A stretch of DNA of 64,000 nt from Caulobacter sp. FWC26 (lineage in GTDB: Bacteria; Pseudomonadota; Alphaproteobacteria; Caulobacterales; Caulobacteraceae), in assembly GCF_002742645.2 (NCBI RefSeq), contig NZ_CP033875.1:372001-436000 (forward strand), read 5' to 3'. The notes below the pieces were generated by a model, which worked only from the letters and a program-made list of their open reading frames with translations, did not search any database and had not been told where the DNA came from. The translations under genes and the position numbers were made by a program. Every line of letters begins with the position of its first letter. Positions within the stretch are counted from its first letter, which is position 1. This document shows positions 50,544 to 58,881 of the stretch, one piece after another.

Positions 50544-52205
50544 ATGCCCAACGGTGCTCAGGCGCTGATGAAGACCCTGGTTCAGGGCGGGGTCGAGGTC
50601 TGCTTCACCAATCCCGGCACTTCGGAAATGCACTTCGTGGCCGCGCTGGATTCAGCTCCGCAGATGCGCGCGGTGTTGTGCCTGTTCGAGGGCGTGGCGA
50701 CCGGCGCGGCCGATGGCTATGGGCGGATGGCCGGCAAGCCTGCGGCGACCCTTCTCCATCTGGGGTGTGGTCTCGGCAACGGCTTGGCCAACCTGCATAA
50801 CGCCCGCAAGGGCAAGGTTCCTGTGCTCAACATCGTCGGCGACCACGCAACCTCGCACGTCCCCTACGACGCCCAACTTCAGTCCGACATCGAGACTGTC
50901 GCCCGCAACGTCTCGCCCCAATTCGTGCGCACAAGCCAGTCCACCCAAGCGCTGTGTCGCGACGCGGCTCAGGCCCTGGCTGTCGCCAAGGGGCCTCCAG
51001 GCCAGGTCGCCACGCTGATCCTGCCGGCCGATGTGTCCTGGGGCGAAGGGGGGACGCCCGAGCCCCCGTCGGCGACAGCCGCGCCAAGCTGCGCGCACGA
51101 TGATCAGGTCAAGGCCCTTGCTGCGTCGATCCGCACTGGCGGTCGGACCGCAATGCTGCTGGGTGGAAGCGGTCTGCGTGAAGAAGCCCTATGGATCGCC
51201 GCGCGGATCGCCGCCCACAGCGGGGTCAAGCTTCTCGCCGAAACCTTCCCCACGCGCCTAGAACGTGGGGCTGGTCTGCCCGCTGTCGAGCGGATCGCCT
51301 ATCTGGCGGAGATGGCCGCTGTTCAATTGAAGGGGGTCGAGCGGCTGATCCTCGTCGACACCAAAGCGCCTGTCTCATTCTTCGCCTATCCGGGCAGGAG
51401 GAGCGATCTGACACCGGAGGGCTGCGCCGTGGAGACGCTGGCGGCCCCTGACCAAGATGCGGTCGGCAGCCTGAAAAAGCTCGCGATTGCGCTGGGCGCC
51501 GACAATGTTCAGGCCCCGTCCGCGCCCGCCCTGCGGCCGCCGGCCCCGCGCGGGCGCAGGCTCACGGCCGAAAAGGTCTGTAAGGCGGTTGGCCAGCTGC
51601 TGCCCCAAGACGCCATCCTGATTGATGAAGCCATCACCTCGGGTCTGATGCTGGCGCACTACACAGCCGGCGCCCCGCGCCATGACCTTCTGACCCTGAC
51701 GGGCGGAGCGATCGGACAAGGCCTGCCCAACGCGATCGGCGCGGCCATCGCCTGTCCCGAGCGGCCGGTGCTGGCGCTGATTGGCGACGGCAGCTCGATG
51801 TACACGATCCAGGCGCTTTGGACGCTGGCCCGCGAGGGCCTCAACGTCACGGCGGTGATCTTCAACAACGCCGCCTACTCGGTGCTCAATGTCGAGCTGG
51901 AGCGGGTCGGCGCCGAGCGGATCGGTCCTAAGGCGCGCGCGCAGCTGGACCTGGGCGGGGCGGGCCTTGATTTCGCGAAGATCGCCGAGGGGATGGGGGT
52001 GACGGCGGTCCGCGTCGAGGAGACGGACGCGTTTTGTCGCGCGCTGGCTCAGGCGTTGGCGACGCCGGGGCCTCACCTGATCGATGCGGTCGTGCCACCG
52101 GCCCTTGGCGGGCTGAAGCGCAAGCTGCTGCCGCATGTGCTGGGCGCGCTCGACAAGATGCCGTCCCCCTTGGCCTCGGCGGTCAAGCGCAAGCTGGCGC
52201 CCTGA
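50544..52205 (+). CDS. Thiamine diphosphate-dependent enzyme (acetolactate synthase large subunit-like)
   Basis: A 553-residue ThDP enzyme. The N-terminal ThDP-binding domain has the cofactor-activating Glu in 'FTNPGTSEMHFVAAL' (about residue 28). The central domain and the C-terminal 'GDGSSMYTIQALWTLAREGLNVTAVIFNNAAYSVL' (the GDG...NN diphosphate-binding motif) are complete. It groups with acetolactate synthase/benzoylformate decarboxylase-like proteins, and its true substrate is not shown. Lack of a small regulatory subunit gene and a TetR neighbour argue against branched amino-acid synthesis and for a catabolic or detoxifying role. Start ATG at 50544 with GGAGG 9 bases upstream; the frame runs open further left through tetR. 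Confidence 0.85.
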   Translation: MPNGAQALMKTLVQGGVEVCFTNPGTSEMHFVAALDSAPQMRAVLCLFEGVATGAADGYGRMAGKPAATLLHLGCGLGNGLANLHNARKGKVPVLNIVGDHATSHVPYDAQLQSDIETVARNVSPQFVRTSQSTQALCRDAAQALAVAKGPPGQVATLILPADVSWGEGGTPEPPSATAAPSCAHDDQVKALAASIRTGGRTAMLLGGSGLREEALWIAARIAAHSGVKLLAETFPTRLERGAGLPAVERIAYLAEMAAVQLKGVERLILVDTKAPVSFFAYPGRRSDLTPEGCAVETLAAPDQDAVGSLKKLAIALGADNVQAPSAPALRPPAPRGRRLTAEKVCKAVGQLLPQDAILIDEAITSGLMLAHYTAGAPRHDLLTLTGGAIGQGLPNAIGAAIACPERPVLALIGDGSSMYTIQALWTLAREGLNVTAVIFNNAAYSVLNVELERVGAERIGPKARAQLDLGGAGLDFAKIAEGMGVTAVRVEETDAFCRALAQALATPGPHLIDAVVPPALGGLKRKLLPHVLGALDKMPSPLASAVKRKLAP

Positions 52206-52228
52206 GCGCCTTATGGAGCGCCCGAACC

Positions 52229-53830
52229 ATGGCGATCACCCATCAGGCCGATGTACTTGTCGCCGGCGGCGGCGTGGCCGGTCTTGTCACTGCGCTCGAG
52301 TGTTTGCGACAGGGACGCTCGGTCATTGTAGTCGACAAGGATACGCCTGAGCGTCTTGGGGGTCTTGGGCTCTGGGCGTTCGGGGGCATGGCTCTGGTCG
52401 GTACGCCGCTTCAGGCGCGGCTGGGCATCCGCGACACCCCCGAGATTGCCCTGCGCGATTGGCTGCGGTTTGGCGAACTGGGCGCGGACGATCACTGGCC
52501 ACGCGCCTGGGCGCAACACTACGCCGAGCGTTCCCGGCCCGAGGTTTATGACTGGCTTCGCGCCGAGGGCGTACGGTTCATGCCGACAGTCAACTGGGTT
52601 GAGCGCGGCGTTTATGGCGAAGGCAACGCCCTGCCGCGCTATCACATCGTCTGGGGGACCGCCCGCCACATGACCCGCGTGCTGATCGCGGCGATGCGCG
52701 CGGCCGATCCCGGGGGGAGGCTCACGGTGCTGCATCGCACCCGCATCGAGGCGTTGGACAACTTTGGCGGAGCGCTATCGGGCGCCTTGGCGATCAATGA
52801 GGAGACCGGCGCGCAGAGCCTGATCAAGGCGCCGATGGTGGTTCTGGCGATGGGAGGCCTTAACGGCGACGCGCGGCAGGTCCGTGCGAACTGGACCAAG
52901 GACCGCCCCATGCCCAGCGCGATGTTGAATGGCGCGCACCCCTTCTCGGACGGGCGGCTGCATCAGGAGGCCGTCGGGCGAGTGGACGCCCGCATCACCC
53001 ACGCCGGAGAGATGTGGAACTATGCGGCGGGCTTTCCCCACCCCCAGCCCCATTTCCCTGGCCATGGCCTGTCGGTCATCCCCTGCAAGTCGGCGCTGTG
53101 GCTCGATTACAGGGGCGTGCGGATCGGACCTGAGCCCCTGGTGACGGGGTTTGACACCCATGCGCTCTGCCAGCGGGTCGCCGCTCAACCCAGACCCTAC
53201 ACCTGGCACCTGCTGAATTGGCGGATCGCGATCAAGGAACTGGCGATCTCGGGCGCCGAGCACAACGCATCTATTCGTGATCGCCAGATGTTCTCCTTCT
53301 TGCGTGAGACGCTGTTTGGCAATTCGGGGCTGGTTCGGCGGCTCCAGCGCGACAGCCCACACGTTCTGGCGGACGCCACGCTTGCGGGTCTGGCGGCCAA
53401 GATGAACGCCTTGACCGGAACCGACGACATCAAGCCCGAGGTCCTCCAGGCCAGCGCCGACGCCTACGACGCCAATTTCGTCGGGGGAACCCGGCTGCAG
53501 AACGACGACCAGATCCGCCGGATCGTCCATGCTCGGCAGTGGCCATCGGATCGGCTTCGCACCTGTCGGCCAGCGCCCCTGCAGCGGCGCGACGCGGGTC
53601 CGTTTATCGCGATTCAGATGCAGTTGGTCACGCGAAAGAGCCTGGGCGGCCTGCAAACGGATCTGCAGAGTCGGGTGCTCGATGCGAGGGGTGCTCCGAT
53701 CTCTGGCCTGTTCTGTGTGGGGGAGGCCGCAGGGTTCGGCGGCGGCGGGGCCGCAGGCAAGCGCTCCTTGGAAGGCTCCTTCCTGCCTGGCTGCATCCTG
53801 ACCGCGCGGGCGGCCGCGCGGGCGATGTGA
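52229..53830 (+). CDS. FAD-dependent dehydrogenase (KstD/fumarate-reductase-like)
   Basis: A 533-residue flavoprotein. The FAD-binding 'VLVAGGGVAGLVTALE' (GxGxxG) is at residues 9-24, and the C-terminal 'GLFCVGEAAGFGGGGAAGKRSLEGSFLPGCILTARAAARAM' closes the flavin site. This architecture is shared by 3-ketosteroid dehydrogenases and related alpha,beta-desaturases or ene-reductases; the substrate is not evident. ATG at 52229 chosen with GGAGC 9 bases before it; the frame is open further upstream within the ThDP gene. It is 23 bases after the ThDP-enzyme stop, so the two form an operon under the TetR regulator. Confidence 0.85.
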   Translation: MAITHQADVLVAGGGVAGLVTALECLRQGRSVIVVDKDTPERLGGLGLWAFGGMALVGTPLQARLGIRDTPEIALRDWLRFGELGADDHWPRAWAQHYAERSRPEVYDWLRAEGVRFMPTVNWVERGVYGEGNALPRYHIVWGTARHMTRVLIAAMRAADPGGRLTVLHRTRIEALDNFGGALSGALAINEETGAQSLIKAPMVVLAMGGLNGDARQVRANWTKDRPMPSAMLNGAHPFSDGRLHQEAVGRVDARITHAGEMWNYAAGFPHPQPHFPGHGLSVIPCKSALWLDYRGVRIGPEPLVTGFDTHALCQRVAAQPRPYTWHLLNWRIAIKELAISGAEHNASIRDRQMFSFLRETLFGNSGLVRRLQRDSPHVLADATLAGLAAKMNALTGTDDIKPEVLQASADAYDANFVGGTRLQNDDQIRRIVHARQWPSDRLRTCRPAPLQRRDAGPFIAIQMQLVTRKSLGGLQTDLQSRVLDARGAPISGLFCVGEAAGFGGGGAAGKRSLEGSFLPGCILTARAAARAM

Positions 53831-53939
53831 CCCTTTGTCGATGCGTTGGCCTTGAGAGTTTCAGGCGCAAGGTCCACCGTCCCCCGCGACCGTGAGGGCC
53901 GCAAGGGACGGGCTGAAATTGATACACTGGGAGCGCGAT

Positions 53940-53958
53940 CGAGCGGTTTGACCGCTCG
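53940..53958. terminator. Hairpin between convergent genes
   Basis: CGAGCGGT at 53940-53947 and ACCGCTCG at 53951-53958 make a perfect 8-bp stem with a 3-base loop, with additional GCGC pairing outside. It lies between the FAD dehydrogenase and the convergent diiron gene. No T run, so it is an imperfect terminator candidate. The rest of 53831-53996 shows nothing else. Confidence 0.5.
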
Positions 53959-53996
53959 CGCGCGAATCTAACGCGCCATAAGTTCAACCCTTGCGT

Positions 53997-55103
53997 CTAT
54001 TCCGCCGCCAGGACGGCCTTGGTCGGGAGCGGCCGCTCCAAGGTGGCCCAGTCGATGAGGCCGTCATGGGTGGCGTCCTCCCACTTGAGCACGCCGAGCG
54101 CCTCGAACTTGGATCGCACCGCCTCGGTCAGCAGGCCCACGCGCTTCAGGTTGGGGATCATCCGCTCGAACAGGAAGTCTCGGAACGCCTGGCCGACAGC
54201 GCCGCCGACCTGGATCGCCTTGGCTTCCTCGGCCGTGAAGCCGAACTCCTCGGCGACGTCCGTTGAGAACAGGCGCTCGCGCATGATCACGCACGCCTCA
54301 TAGGCGAACTGGGCGCGGTCTTCGATTTCCTGTGGCGGCAGCGCCTTGATCCAGTCCTCCAGATAGTTGACGCCGAACGCCACGTGACGACCCTCGTCGC
54401 GCATGACCAGCTCGACGATCTGGCGGATCAGAGGGTCGCGAGCGGTCATGGCCATCGACTGGAAGGCGGCCAGAGCGAGGCCCTCGATCAGGATCTGCAT
54501 GCCGACGAACTTCAGGTCCCAGCGCGGATCCGACAGCACCTTGTCCAGCAGGGCCTTCAGGTTCGGGTTGATCGGATAGACCAGCTTGCAACGCTCACGC
54601 AGATAGCGGTTGAACACTTCGACGTGGCGCGCCTCGTCGAAGGTCTGCGACGCGGCGTAGAGCTTGGCGTCATAGGTCGGCGCGCACGAGACCAACTGAC
54701 TGGCCACCATGAGCGCACCCTGCTCGCCGTGTAGGAACTGAGACAAGGTTTGGGCGTGGCTGCGCCAGGCAAAGTCCATCTTCTGCGCTTCACTAAGCGC
54801 TTCATACTTGGGATGGCCCACGAACGCGTTGAGCTGCGGGTCGGACGGCGGCTGGCTCAGCGGGTAGGGCGCATCCCAGTCGACATCCAGGCTGGCGTCC
54901 CAATTGAACCGCTTGCCCAGCTCATAGAGCTTGCGGATCTTGGCGTTGGCCGCCTCGTAGTCCCAGTTGTACGAGCCGACCAGCGGGGTGTTGAAGATCT
55001 CGCGGATCACCTCGACATCGTCACCGGTCAGCTTGCCGGCCAGCTCTTCACTTTCGAATTGGCGGATCGCCGTCGGCGCCCGCTCCACAACGGTCACATG
55101 CAT
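53997..55103 (-). CDS. Ferritin-like diiron protein (possible oxygenase)
   Basis: A 368-residue soluble protein with a four-helix diiron site: Glu127 ('LHGEQGA'), Glu157-x-x-His160 ('FDEARH'), Glu207 ('ILIEGLAL') and Glu237-x-x-His240 ('RDEGRHVAFG'). This is the ligand set of the ribonucleotide-reductase R2-like/ferritin-like superfamily, which also includes N-oxygenases and fatty acid desaturases. No radical Tyr context of R2 is evident, and length and lone position argue against a reductase. The substrate is unknown. GGGAGG precedes the ATG. A near-perfect 24-bp palindrome 53 bp upstream is the probable control site. Confidence 0.83.
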   Translation of the reverse strand: MHVTVVERAPTAIRQFESEELAGKLTGDDVEVIREIFNTPLVGSYNWDYEAANAKIRKLYELGKRFNWDASLDVDWDAPYPLSQPPSDPQLNAFVGHPKYEALSEAQKMDFAWRSHAQTLSQFLHGEQGALMVASQLVSCAPTYDAKLYAASQTFDEARHVEVFNRYLRERCKLVYPINPNLKALLDKVLSDPRWDLKFVGMQILIEGLALAAFQSMAMTARDPLIRQIVELVMRDEGRHVAFGVNYLEDWIKALPPQEIEDRAQFAYEACVIMRERLFSTDVAEEFGFTAEEAKAIQVGGAVGQAFRDFLFERMIPNLKRVGLLTEAVRSKFEALGVLKWEDATHDGLIDWATLERPLPTKAVLAAE

Positions 55104-55156
55104 GTTTTCCTCCCTGCGAGCCCGCGTCTCAAGGCGCGGCTCTCCGTCACCACTAT

Positions 55157-55180
55157 AAAGATGACGCAGGCGTCATCTTT
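55157..55180. promoter_or_regulatory. 24-bp palindromic operator upstream of the diiron gene
   Basis: AAAGATGACGC at 55157-55167 and GCGTCATCTTT at 55170-55180 are perfect 11-bp arms around AG. Length and symmetry fit a dimeric regulator such as a TetR-family protein. It sits between the divergent diiron gene and the membrane-protein gene at 55319. The arms differ from the AGTGAC palindrome at 50460, so the neighbouring TetR protein is not an obvious match. Confidence 0.68.
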
Positions 55181-55318
55181 GACGCCGCTCAACTTACCGT
55201 CAGGCGCGTGTAGGTGAGGGCGCGGTCCTGATCCGTGCGCGGTTGACCCAACTCAAAGCGTCGGCGTTGCGCCTCGACTACGGTCTTTGACTGTTACGGC
55301 GATCTGGCCGCACCGCCC

Positions 55319-55993
55319 ATGGGAGTTGATCTTGCCGGGCTCAGGGTTTCAGCGACGCTGCGTGGGCTGGCGCACAGGCATTCAGAACTGGGCGCGCTCG
55401 TGATCGCGTCCGATCCTGAGGGCCGAATCGCAGGCGCTGTGCTGACCATGGGCCTGGTGGCGATCAGCCTTTGGTTGTCGCAGCGCTTGGCGCCGAGGTC
55501 AGAGCCAGGCGGAACCCTTGCGGGCGTCGCGGCCGTCCCCCGCTGGGTGGGTTGGCTTGGCCCCGCGAGCGCGGGCCTGATGGTGGGCTTTGGGATTGCG
55601 GTTGGACTGACCGCCCTGGCGCCTGATCGACAATTGGCGGCGGCCGTGATGATCATTCTGGGCGGCTTGGTCGGGTGGCTGGCGAATCCAGACCGATTGT
55701 GGTCGCTGCGGGTGACCTGGCGCCTCGAAGGACTTGAAGGTGCGGGTCAGATTTTCGCTTCTGTCCTGCGAGGGCCGCGCGAAGTGATCACTTGGCCCGA
55801 GTTGACGTGTATAGGCGGTTTGGATGGCGGAGTTTGGTTCGTTGAAGCCGTCGATGGGCGGCGTGTCTATTGGAGCGATCTGCATGAGGGGCGTGAACGC
55901 CTCCTCTCGGCGATCCAACTTCGACGGCCGGATTTGTTCGGACCTGCGGTCGGCGCCTTTGGTGGGCGGACGCGGGTCAGTGGTAATGATTGA
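55319..55993 (+). CDS. Membrane protein of unknown function
   Basis: A 224-residue protein with three hydrophobic segments ('GAVLTMGLVAISLWLSQ', 'WLGPASAGLMVGFGIAVGLTAL' and 'AAAVMIILGGLVGWLA') followed by a soluble C-terminal region of about 85 residues ('GREVITWPELTCIGGLDGGVWFVEAVDGRRVYWSDLHEGRERLL' in part) that looks like a PH-like/bPH fold. No close family is recognised. The start is uncertain because no strong ribosome binding site precedes the ATG. It ends 3 bases before moaA and may be co-transcribed with it. Confidence 0.65.
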   Translation: MGVDLAGLRVSATLRGLAHRHSELGALVIASDPEGRIAGAVLTMGLVAISLWLSQRLAPRSEPGGTLAGVAAVPRWVGWLGPASAGLMVGFGIAVGLTALAPDRQLAAAVMIILGGLVGWLANPDRLWSLRVTWRLEGLEGAGQIFASVLRGPREVITWPELTCIGGLDGGVWFVEAVDGRRVYWSDLHEGRERLLSAIQLRRPDLFGPAVGAFGGRTRVSGND

Positions 55994-55996
55994 CCC

Positions 55997-57028
55997 ATGA
56001 CCCCTTTTGACGCCTCGATCGCCTCGACGACGCCGCGCTCACGCCTCAGCGACGGCCTGGGGCGCACGGTTACCTATCTGCGGGTGTCGATCACCGACCG
56101 CTGTGATCTGCGCTGCCACTATTGCATGGCCGAGCACATGACCTTCCTGCCCAAGGCGCAGGTCCTGCAGTTGGAGGAGCTCGACCGCCTGGCTTCAACC
56201 TTCGTCCGGCTGGGCGTGCGCAAGCTTCGCCTGACCGGGGGGGAGCCCCTGGTCCGAAAGGGCATGATGGACCTGGTCGTAGCCCTATCGCGCCACCTGC
56301 GGACCGGCGCCTTGGACGAGCTCACCCTGACCACCAACGGCACCCAGTTGGCGCGTTTCGCCCAGGCCCTGGCGCGCCATGGCGTGCGACGGGTCAATGT
56401 CTCGCTCGACACCCTCAAGCCGGCGCTGTTTAGGACCCTGACCCGAGGCGGCGACCTGGCCCAGGTCCTGGAGGGCATTGATGCGGCCAAGGCCGCCGGC
56501 ATCGCCGTTAAGATCAACACCGTCGCGCTGAAGCGCGACAACGCCGCCGAACTTCCCGAACTGATCCAGTGGGCGCATAGCCGCGGTCATGACCTGACCC
56601 TCATCGAAACCATGCCGCTGGGCGAGATCGAGCAGGACCGCACCGATCAGTTCCTGTCCCTGAAGACCGTGCGCCAGGAGTTGGCATCGTTCTGGACGCT
56701 GGAGGATCTGGCCCATGCCACAGGCGGGCCGGCGCGCTATGCGCGGGTGGCCGAGACCGGCGGGCGGCTTGGTTTCATCACTCCGCTGAGCCACAATTTC
56801 TGCGAGGCCTGCAATCGCGTGCGCCTGACCTGTACGGGCACGCTCCACACCTGTCTTGGTCATGAAGACGCGACCGATCTGCGCGCATTGTTGCGCGCGG
56901 GGGCGTCGGACCGTGACCTGGAGATGGCGATCCGGGCGGCTCTGGACACCAAGCCGCGCGGACACGACTTCGACATCGCCAGGCGTCGTCCCGCGGTCGC
57001 GCGCCACATGTCGACAACGGGCGGCTGA
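55997..57028 (+). CDS. moaA: GTP 3',8-cyclase MoaA
   Basis: A 343-residue radical-SAM enzyme that starts molybdenum cofactor synthesis, converting GTP to 3',8-cyclo-GTP. The N-terminal cluster motif is Cys36-x3-Cys40-x2-Cys43 ('[12 protein letters not shown]'). The second iron-sulfur site is in '[20 protein letters not shown]'. The C-terminus 'MSTTGG' ends in the conserved Gly-Gly needed for activity. It leads a cluster of Moco genes that ends with nitrate transporters, suggesting the cofactor serves a nitrate reductase. Confidence 0.96.
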   Translation: MTPFDASIASTTPRSRLSDGLGRTVTYLRVSITDRCDLRCHYCMAEHMTFLPKAQVLQLEELDRLASTFVRLGVRKLRLTGGEPLVRKGMMDLVVALSRHLRTGALDELTLTTNGTQLARFAQALARHGVRRVNVSLDTLKPALFRTLTRGGDLAQVLEGIDAAKAAGIAVKINTVALKRDNAAELPELIQWAHSRGHDLTLIETMPLGEIEQDRTDQFLSLKTVRQELASFWTLEDLAHATGGPARYARVAETGGRLGFITPLSHNFCEACNRVRLTCTGTLHTCLGHEDATDLRALLRAGASDRDLEMAIRAALDTKPRGHDFDIARRRPAVARHMSTTGG

Positions 57029-57043
57029 ACAAGGGATCGACCC

Positions 57044-57283
57044 ATGGCCAGAGTATTGCTGTTTGGACGCTTGGCCGATCAGGCCGGGTGGCGCGAACGT
57101 TTGATCGCCGCCGATGATCTGGGCGCGCTGCGTGCGGCCTTGGCCGGGGAGGACCCGCGCCTGGGCGAAGCCTTGGTCGCCCCTGGGGTGCAGGTGGCGG
57201 TGGACAAGGCGCTGGTGCGCGGGGAGGCCCGACTGAACGCCCAGACCGAGGTGGCCTTCCTGCCGCCCATGAGCGGCGGATGA
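57044..57283 (+). CDS. moaD: Molybdopterin synthase small subunit MoaD
   Basis: A 79-residue ubiquitin-like sulfur carrier ending in 'LPPMSGG', the C-terminal Gly-Gly that becomes a thiocarboxylate and donates sulfur to precursor Z. Length is normal. It starts 16 bases after moaA and overlaps the next start by 4 bases (ATGA), which ties its synthesis to the MoaE domain it works with. Confidence 0.94.
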   Translation: MARVLLFGRLADQAGWRERLIAADDLGALRAALAGEDPRLGEALVAPGVQVAVDKALVRGEARLNAQTEVAFLPPMSGG

Positions 57284-58257
57284 GGGTGGCCCTGAGCGCG
57301 GCGCGGCTCGACCCCGGCGCGTTGATGGAGAGGTTCTGCGCGGGGCGCGTCGATATGGGCGCGGCGGTCAGTTTCGTGGGACTGGCGCGGGCCGAAGGCG
57401 GCGCGGCGCTGGCCCTTGAGCTGGAGGCCTATCCCGGCTTCACCGAGCAGGCGATCACGGCCTTCGTGAGCGAGACGATCACGCGCTTTGGGCTTGATGA
57501 CGTCTTGGTGGTCCACCGGACCGGCCGGATCGCGCCCGGCGAGGCTGTGGTGTTTGTCGCCGCCGGCGCGGCCCACCGACGCGCGGCCTTCGAGGCCTGT
57601 GACTGCTTGATGGACTACTTGAAAAGTCGCGCGCCGTTTTGGAAGAAGGAGCATGGGCCAACGGGCGCACGCTGGGTCGAGCCGACCCACCAGGACCGGC
57701 GTGACGCTGAGCGCTGGGACCGCGACGTCGCTGTCCACCCGCCGTCGGATGGGCTGCGCTTGACCCACATCGACGATCAGGGACGCGCGCGGATGGTCGA
57801 TGTCTCCGATAAGTCTGCGACTGTTCGCGAAGCGATCGCTGGCGGGTTTGTACGCATGAGTCCGCAGACCTTGGCGCTGGCGGTGTCGGGCTCTGGCCGC
57901 AAAGGCGATGTCCGCACGGTCGCCGAGTTGGCCGGGGTGATGGCGGCCAAGAAGACTTCGGACCTCATCCCGCTGTGCCATCCCTTGGCGCTGTCGCAGG
58001 TTGAGGTGTCGGTCGAGCCGGCCGACGGCGGGCTCTGCATCACGGCGCGGGCCAAGACCTCCGGTCCCACGGGCGTGGAGATGGAAGCTCTGACAGCGGC
58101 GTCGATCGCCTGTCTCACCGTCTATGATATGCTCAAGGCTGCGGAGAAGGGCATGGTCATCGAGGCCGTTCGTCTGCTGCGAAAGACCGGGGGCAAGTCG
58201 GGCGACTGGAGGGCCCTGGCCAACGTTCAGTCTGCTGCGGATCGACCTGGCGATTGA
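57280..58257 (+). CDS. moaEC: MoaE-MoaC fusion: molybdopterin synthase large subunit plus cyclic pyranopterin synthase
   Basis: A 325-residue protein holding two normally separate enzymes. Residues about 1-147 are MoaE, with '[30 protein letters not shown]' and the active Lys122/123 in '[12 protein letters not shown]'. Residues about 157-318 are MoaC, with '[17 protein letters not shown]', '[15 protein letters not shown]' and '[23 protein letters not shown]'. The joining stretch is short ('[12 protein letters not shown]'). MoaC completes cyclic pyranopterin monophosphate and MoaE with MoaD turns it into molybdopterin, so the fusion joins consecutive steps. No stop or internal start separates the domains. 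Confidence 0.93.
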   Translation: MRVALSAARLDPGALMERFCAGRVDMGAAVSFVGLARAEGGAALALELEAYPGFTEQAITAFVSETITRFGLDDVLVVHRTGRIAPGEAVVFVAAGAAHRRAAFEACDCLMDYLKSRAPFWKKEHGPTGARWVEPTHQDRRDAERWDRDVAVHPPSDGLRLTHIDDQGRARMVDVSDKSATVREAIAGGFVRMSPQTLALAVSGSGRKGDVRTVAELAGVMAAKKTSDLIPLCHPLALSQVEVSVEPADGGLCITARAKTSGPTGVEMEALTAASIACLTVYDMLKAAEKGMVIEAVRLLRKTGGKSGDWRALANVQSAADRPGD

Positions 58258-58344
58258 TCTTCCGCAAGGGGAAGGATGAGACCGTCGGCTAACCCAGCCG
58301 CGTGATCACGCCTTGCTTGCAAGGCCCAGCCCAAGAGGTTCTTT

Positions 58345-58881
58345 ATGCCCGGCGTCGACCCCAATCTCACCTTTCATCCGTTGGGCGTCGCGGTGTTGAC
58401 GATCTCTGACACCCGCACGTCCGAAACCGATACCTCCGGGGCCCTGCTGGTCGAGCGGCTGACCCAGGCCGGGCACAGCCTGGTCGATCGGGCGATCGTC
58501 ACGGACGATGTTCAGGCGATCCGCCGGCGCGTTCTGGACTGGGCGGCCGACCCGCGAATCGAAATCATCCTGACCACCGGCGGAACCGGATTTTCCCCGC
58601 GTGACGTCACGCCGGAGGCCATTCGCCCGCTCTTTAGCCGGGAGATGGAGGGGTTCTCGGTGGTCTTTCACCAGGTCAGCTTCGGCACAGTCGGCGTCTC
58701 GACACTTCAGTCGCGCGCTTTCGCCGGTCAGATCGGCGACACCTTCGTCTTTTCGGTGCCCGGCTCGACCGGGGCTTGCCGCGACGCCTGGGACGGGGTC
58801 CTGGTCCAGGAACTCGACAGTCGCTTTCGCCCCTGTTCCATAGCCGGCAATCTGCCGAGGCTGCGGGGCGTCTGTCCGTGA
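58345..58881 (+). CDS. moaB: Molybdopterin adenylyltransferase-type protein MoaB
   Basis: A 178-residue MoaB/MogA fold protein with 'VAVLTISDTRTSETDTSG' near the start and the pterin-binding 'EIILTTGGTGFSPRDVTPEAIRPLF' and 'FSVPGSTGACRDAW'. It activates molybdopterin by adenylation. It starts 87 bases after the moaEC gene and overlaps moeA by four bases (GTGA). Confidence 0.92.
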   Translation: MPGVDPNLTFHPLGVAVLTISDTRTSETDTSGALLVERLTQAGHSLVDRAIVTDDVQAIRRRVLDWAADPRIEIILTTGGTGFSPRDVTPEAIRPLFSREMEGFSVVFHQVSFGTVGVSTLQSRAFAGQIGDTFVFSVPGSTGACRDAWDGVLVQELDSRFRPCSIAGNLPRLRGVCP

